Source: Takakia lepidozioides
Taxonomy: Eukaryota > Streptophyta > Takakiopsida > Takakiales > Takakiaceae
Reading direction: 5' to 3'
DNA: 64,000 bases
NCBI GenBank assembly: GCA_030704615.1
Contig: CM060732.1
Coordinates: 30,361,053 to 30,425,052 of the forward strand
The notes below the pieces were generated by a model that saw nothing but the letters and a program-made list of their open reading frames with translations, was not told the DNA's origin and made no database searches. Made by a program: the position numbers and the translations under genes. Shown piece after piece: positions 59,103 through 64,000 of the stretch. Position 1 is the stretch's first letter, and each line of letters starts with the position of its first letter.

Positions 59103-60600
59103 GTGTCACTGGAGGAGGTGCACATTGTGAGTGTCATTACGGAGTTACCCAAGGGTTTTGAGGGGAGTACGGCTACAGGCAGTAACAGTGAGAGTGGGTT
59201 CACAAGACGAGGTATTCGGTTCAGACCACCTTCACCGCCACCCTCAATTACTGTAGAGTCAGACACAGGCTCGGAGGCTTCATCAACAGGTGTGCACTTT
59301 CATTCGCCATTGTTGTGGGACGACATGGAGGAGATGTATGGAGCTACCAAGGGGCCTCGTAGGTACTCTGGAGCTGTGGGCACAATCGAGTTGGATGACT
59401 TTATCCAGGAGTTCGACAGCTGGTGTGATTTGCAGCAGATGCGCAATCCACATCTATTCACCCCATTCATGGCATGGAAGGGACTGTTCCAGCATTTGGA
59501 AGGCCCGCCTATGGACGATTACCACGAGTTCAGGCGAGGACATGAAGCAGAGATTGAGGAGTGGAGGATGTATTGGTCACCTGACTACATCTCCATTACT
59601 CGAGGCATGACGCGACCAGTAGCTGCATCAGTACCAATAGCTCCCACTGCCAGCACTAGTAGTGGAGCAGGTAGTGCTGGTACTTCTGCCGGTGGTACCA
59701 GTTCAGAAGGTGCTACTACTCCTCCTGCCACAGCTACAACACATGTGCCTAGATTCAACCCGTGGTGGAGTTCTTCCAGGAGTTGCGGAGGAACTACCAA
59801 GGTGTACGGACAGAGAAGCTGCGAAGTTTGCAAGACTTCCAGCGCAAACCCAGTGAGAGCCTGCGAGAGGCGTACACTCGTATGAGGCGCTTGATAAGTG
59901 TGACCCAAGGGGTTACTGAAGCTCAGGCAATCCAGTTTTGGTATGGAATTCTGGACAAGGAGCTCAAGAGAAGGGTGCGAGATGCAACCCTGTTACAAGC
60001 AGCCCAACCCACATTAGCAGATGTGTTTTCTGCTGGCTGAGCGGATTGAGCTCAACATGGTGGAGGAACGAGTTGTTACAATTGGATTTGGCAAGGACAT
60101 GCCTGTACGGGGCACAGCTGTCAGCCCACAAGCACAAGGGACTGCCCAACAGCGTGGTCAGGGGGGCAAGGTTGCCCAGCCCAAGTTCCATGGAGCTTAC
60201 AGGGGACCTCAGGTGCAGAGGCCCGTGGCATCTTTTGCAGGCCAACAGCAACCAGGGGTGATATGTTGGACATGTGGAGGACCCCATGTCAAGAGAGATT
60301 GCCCAGAGAGTGGCAGAAGGCCGGCACAAGCACAGCCTGCACAGTTGCAGTGTGGGCATTGTGGCAAGTATGGGCATGGAGATGCCCAGTGTTATGACTT
60401 GCATCCTGAGTTGCGCCCAGGCCAGTTCCAAGGGAACAATGGTGGCCGGGGGCGAGGTGGACCAGCCCAAAGAGGACGAGGTGGTCGGGCACGAGGTGCA
60501 GGCCAAGGGCAACCTCCACATGGCCAAGGACGCGGAGGTCAGGGTGTTGACCAAGGCATGGCCAATCGGCTTCAGCAGCTAGAGCAGAGGCTCGCTGCCA
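59103..60600 (+). pseudogene. Gypsy gag with two zinc knuckles
   Basis: Structural capsid/nucleocapsid protein. The N-terminal acidic/Ser-rich part and a gag-type helical core (IELDDFIQEFDSWCDLQQM, ~59385) are in one frame. The second core part (LRSLQDFQRKPSESLREAYT, ~59820) is in a second frame, and the nucleocapsid is back in the first. The knuckles are CWTCGGPHVKRDC and CGHCGKYGHGDAQC, followed by an RGRGG tract. At least two frameshifts, near 59760 and 60030. The first codon of the open frame is GTG, so the start is unsure. Confidence 0.75.
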
Positions 60601-61259
60601 TGGCTATAGCTCAGGCGGTACCGGCTCCCAGGCGGGATGGCCCACCTCCTGCTCCTGAGGGAGGAGATATGGGCGGAATGGGATTCATGTGCGGAGCAGC
60701 ACTACCATTAGAGCAGGTGGGGTCTGCTGCAGCCGTGACTCGAGGAGCAACACGAGTTCCTGAGCCACGAGGTGCAGAGGTGGAGTTGGATCCACAACGT
60801 GGGGAGGCAAGCCGTCAGGCAAGGCTGCCTCAGTCATTCACCTTGGCGGAGACAGTGTCAACGCCATCCATGGCACCTAGTTCTCGCCCGACTGTTACCG
60901 AGGCGGAGGTTACTATGCCATTGGGGAGAGCTACACGTGCAGCACTGACACCTGCTACCAAGGCTAGTGCAGCCGGTGTGTTATTGGGAGCAGCCACCTC
61001 TGTGTGTCAAGCCCCATTGTTCTCGGCAACCATGATTGCGACGCCGGGGGTGAGGCCAGCTGCAGTGTTCAGACTAGCAGCAACACTCTGTGAGAGTGGG
61101 GAGGTCACTTCATCTTCTGCGGAGTTAGTGGAAGGTGTAGTGGCAGAGGGATCCTCGGATTTGAGGGTCAAGACTGCCACGGCTGCGCCCTGGCAAGCTG
61201 CAGCTGCCAGGTTGACGGAGCTGCCAGCTAGGCCAGCCTTTGAGCGCGCCATGGTGACA

Positions 61260-61990
61260 CCTGGAGTTGTCTTGTTAGACAACCAGGGAGGCATTTTCAC
61301 TTTGAGTGGACCGGCAGGCAAGAAGTACCGGCCACTGCGGGTCTTGTTGGACTCAGGAGCTCAGCCACTGATGTTGGGCAGAGCTGCTATTGCAGGTTTG
61401 GGCCTCATGGAGGCGGATATGGAGCCTTGTCCTTTCCAGATACAGACATCTCTGGGAGGATCAGAGCAGGCTCGCGGCATGACACGGCATCAGTTGGCTA
61501 TTAGACTGCAGCCGGATCATCCTGTAGATGGCTCAGTGATGCGAGCCAAGGCCATTGTGACAGACGCGGTCTCTACGATGTCCTCGTTGGTGGGGCAGTG
61601 TTATACCCCATGGGCTTCACCCTGGATTTCTGGGAGGAGTCAGCATCCTACAGGCCTGGATGGCAGTCAGGGGATGGTCGCCGTGCACAGCTCCCTGTGA
61701 CATTCATTGGGGGTATTGCAGCTGCTCAGCGGGGCAAGATGCCAACACTAGCCGCCTTCACAGCTGCAGTCAGCTGGCCTGGAGAGTTGCTGGAAGGCAA
61801 TGCCCATGCAGAGGATGTGCCACCTCCAGCAGAGCAGGTTGACATGCATGGTACGGCGGAGTTGCCTGCCATGGTTGCTCACACTCCGTTGTGGGGTACG
61901 AGCAAGGATTTGCAGCAAGCTGCTGATGGACGGGTGCAACAAGCTTGGGTAGAAGCTTTTGTACCGTCAGGAGAGGAGGAGATGCGGTGA
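61260..61990 (+). pseudogene. Gypsy aspartic protease region
   Basis: Retropepsin: LRVLLDSGAQPLMLG (catalytic DSG, ~61340) with a downstream YPMGFTLDFWEESASYRPGW segment in a shifted frame (from ~61600). It ends in an acidic tail at the 61988-61990 stop, where the methyltransferase frame takes over one frame away. A long Ala/Thr-rich linker (60600-61260) joins it to gag. Confidence 0.7.
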
Positions 61991-63307
61991 TTGCACCAGG
62001 GCCACCTCAGTTGTCGCCATTGGACACCACACCTCTTGTGTGGCAGCGACCGGATGAAGGCATATGCCTTCTGGACTTATTTGGCGGGATCAGCACTGGA
62101 TTGGCTGCTGTGCTGCAGGCAGGTGTACGAGTTCGACGTTACCTGTATGTGGAGAGGGATGAGACTGCACGACGCGTCTCACTGCGCCATGTGCTCAGAT
62201 GGTGCAGCAGCACACCCTGATTGTTGCCGGTGTCTGCAGTTCGTGGATATCAGCAAGCCTTGCCAGCAGACATTGCGTTGCTGGGGGCGCAGGATTTGGC
62301 GGGTTGGCTCCATTGATCTGGTAGTGGCAGGTTGGCCCTGCCAAGGGCATTCATCAGCCGGGCATGGCAATGGATTGCGAGACTCGAGGACGGGTCTGTT
62401 TTGGGAGATGGTGCGGATTTTGCGCCACTTGCAGCTTCATCAGCTGTATCTCCCGGCATACATCTTGGAGAATGTGCCACTGATGGGTGATTCTCGGGCC
62501 AGGGTGATGGCCAGTGTGCATCAAGTCCGGTCGTGGCTTGGGTCAGCAGTATTGCTGGATGCAGCTGCAGTGGGGTCACGGGCTCATCGTCCACGACTAT
62601 GGTGGACTAACTTGATGCCACCTGCACTGCTCAAGCGTGCATTTGATGGGGTGCAGCGGCCAGCACACCTCACCGTGGATGGCATTTTGGACACGGGAAG
62701 GCAGTCTCAACGTGTGAGACACGATGACCGTTCGCCTTTGGCAGTGGTCAACAGAGTGGGTCAACCACGAGCAGCATTACCTACACTGCTCAGCTTCCCA
62801 GGATCCCATGCTTTTCGGGATGGTGGACCTGGCCTCCTGTGGGATGCTCAGTTGCAGCAGTTAGTGGAGCCTAATGCCGACGAGCGAGAGCGGGCTATGG
62901 GGTTTTCCACTGGGACCACGGCGGTGCCTTCTCTTTCTGAGGCATCACGTCGTCAGGTGTTGGGGCAAGCAATGGATCTCAATTGCTTGACCTGGATTGT
63001 CAGCTTGGCTATGGCTGAGCAACGTAGAGTGCGGAGTGCACTTCCCTTGACGGTCTCTCTGCCTACCGAGACGGTACAGGCAGCGAGTGGGGGCGAGCCG
63101 GTGAGGACCACGAGGTGTAGACATCCATGGCACATGTGGGAGGTGCTCGAGGTTCAGAGGGAGTTGGCAGCGAAGGCAGCTGTGATGGATGAGGTTGGGG
63201 ATTCTTCTCGGGATGAGGAGGTTCTCAATGATGAGATGATGGGGCAGGATGAGGCCTTGTCATTGACTGAGCAGGAAGGGGGTACTGCTCAAGAGGTTGC
63301 AGCATAG
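61990..63307 (+). pseudogene. C5-cytosine DNA methyltransferase, DNMT3-like, in pol
   Basis: Would transfer a methyl group from S-adenosylmethionine to cytosine C5. Motifs in canonical order: motif I LLDLFGGISTG (62068-62100), motif IV GWPCQGHS with catalytic Cys at 62339-62341, motif VI ILENVP (62462-62479), motif VIII RAHRPRLWW (62579-62605), and a motif IX/X-like GQAMDLNCL near 62965. The VxxIDLVVAGWPCQ.., GLFWEMVRIL and AHRPRLWWTNL spacing is closest to DNMT3; the order is not the permuted DRM type. A TGA at 62218-62220 and a frameshift near 62300 fall between motifs I and IV. The tail is acidic and ends at TAG 63305-63307. It sits between protease and RT. Confidence 0.85.
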
Positions 63308-63372
63308 CAACCACGGGACGCGTCCTCTACCTCTAAGCCCACTGGACTTAAGGTTGCAGTTACGGAGGACAA

Positions 63373-64000
63373 TTGGAGCCTGATATTGGACCCATTGTCA
63401 CCGGAGGAGAGAGACGACGTATACGGCGGTTCCTGAGGGCTTACAGGAATTGCTTTGCCTTCAGTTTGAAGGACTTGGGAGCACTGAAGGGTCAAGAGAT
63501 CCGTATTGAGTTGGCCACTGACACGCCAATCTTTCGGAGACCCTATAGATACAGTGACATGGAGAGGTCTTTGATTCAGATGAGGACTCAAGATCTCTGG
63601 GAGGCAGGTTTGGTGGAGCTCTCTGGTGGAGAGTATGCTTCAGCCACAGTGATGCCAGCTAAGAAGGATGTCTATGGCAATTGGACGGAGAGACGTATGT
63701 GCGGTGATTACCGGCCTGTAAATCGTCAGACCAAGTCCGATAGGTATGCCATGCCAACACCAGAGGAGATCTTTGATGCCATTGGGCATTCCAAGGTCTT
63801 TAGCACGTTGGATTTACGATCCGGATATCGGATATCACCAGTTGCCGATCAAGGAGGCGGATAAGCAAAAGACGGCATTCTGGGGGATCAATGAGCACGG
63901 GAAGGATTGCCTATACCAGTGGCGGTTCTTACCATTTGGGCTTAAAAACGCTCCCCTGAGTTTCAAAGAGTCATGGACAGGATTCTAGCAGGGGTGGAGT
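63373..64000 (+). pseudogene. Ty3/Gypsy reverse transcriptase, N-terminal part
   Basis: Typical Gypsy RT: RRPYRYSDMERSLI, then GLVELSGGEYASATV, RMCGDYRPVNRQT, FSTLDLRSGY (catalytic Asp) and, in a shifted frame from ~63830, YQWRFLPFGLKNAP. A further frame change after NAP is likely. Truncated by the window before the YxDD motif. Confidence 0.9.

Larger units (their letters stand above)
57841..64000 (+). mobile_element. Ty3/Gypsy retrotransposon carrying a DNA methyltransferase
   Basis: Order on the plus strand: unknown open frame, gag (59103-~60600), variable linker, aspartic protease (~61260-61990), C5-cytosine methyltransferase (~61990-63307), reverse transcriptase (63373-64000, running off the window). 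Several frameshifts and stops mark an old copy. LTRs and integrase are not seen; RNase H and integrase should follow beyond 64000. Confidence 0.8.

Noticed and set aside
61990-63307. Methyltransferase as a DRM- or bacterial-type enzyme
   Set aside because: Motif order I-IV-VI-VIII-X is not permuted as in DRM, and the IDLVVAGWPCQ / AHRPRLWW pattern is closest to DNMT3. A tree is still needed.

Overview
The window looks like nuclear DNA from a green plant (streptophyte). Two ordinary host genes point that way: a four-exon plant-type cytochrome c oxidase subunit 6a gene and a polyamine/amino-acid permease of the plant PUT/LAT family. The mobile elements (plant-type LINE, CACTA with Ptta/En/Spm and TNP2 proteins, MULEs, Ty3/Gypsy) agree. 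I cannot name the species. The retrotransposon methyltransferase, if DNMT3-type as I read it, would sit more comfortably with a seed-free plant or streptophyte alga, but that is only a guess. About 85% of the window is transposon-derived.

Layout. 1-8.9 kb: MULE element A, with a MULE transposase (+) divergent from a multi-exon accessory gene (-) encoding a ParB/sulfiredoxin-like domain. 9.2-17.9 kb: element B, with a second copy of the accessory gene (-), a ~4.1 kb array of a 116-bp satellite, and a MULE fragment. 18.5-29.3 kb: a CACTA-like region with a Transposase_24-type gene fused to an FCP1-like phosphatase domain (-) and a TNP2 transposase (+), plus a LINE fragment in an intron. 29.5-33.9 kb: MULE element C, scrambled. 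33.9-40.0 kb: a nearly complete LINE (-). 41.4-44.5 kb: COX6A (+). 44.9-45.6 kb: a LINE tail interrupted by a tRNA-derived SINE with clear target-site duplications. 46.1-49.5 kb: permease gene (-). 50.0-55.2 kb: a fourth, different MULE (D) whose two halves point away from each other and whose introns hold a TGTAACCCTC-type minisatellite. 55.3-57.1 kb: fragments of three unrelated host genes (LUC7-like, ISD11/LYRM4-like, RPS18). 57.8-64 kb: a Ty3/Gypsy element (+) with gag, protease, a C5-cytosine DNA methyltransferase and the start of reverse transcriptase; it runs off the window.

The most interesting content is cargo carried by mobile elements. (1) The MULE accessory gene joins a ParB/Srx-like domain to a degenerate N6/N4-type DNA methyltransferase-like domain. 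Its introns hold arrays of near-palindromes. (2) The Gypsy element carries a DNMT3-like methyltransferase between protease and reverse transcriptase. (3) A CACTA protein contains an FCP1/NIF-like domain. Most copies carry stops or frameshifts, so these are relics, and intact relatives elsewhere in the genome would be needed to define the systems. Exon boundaries are inferred from GT/AG sites and from comparing the copies with one another; no transcripts or database searches were available.
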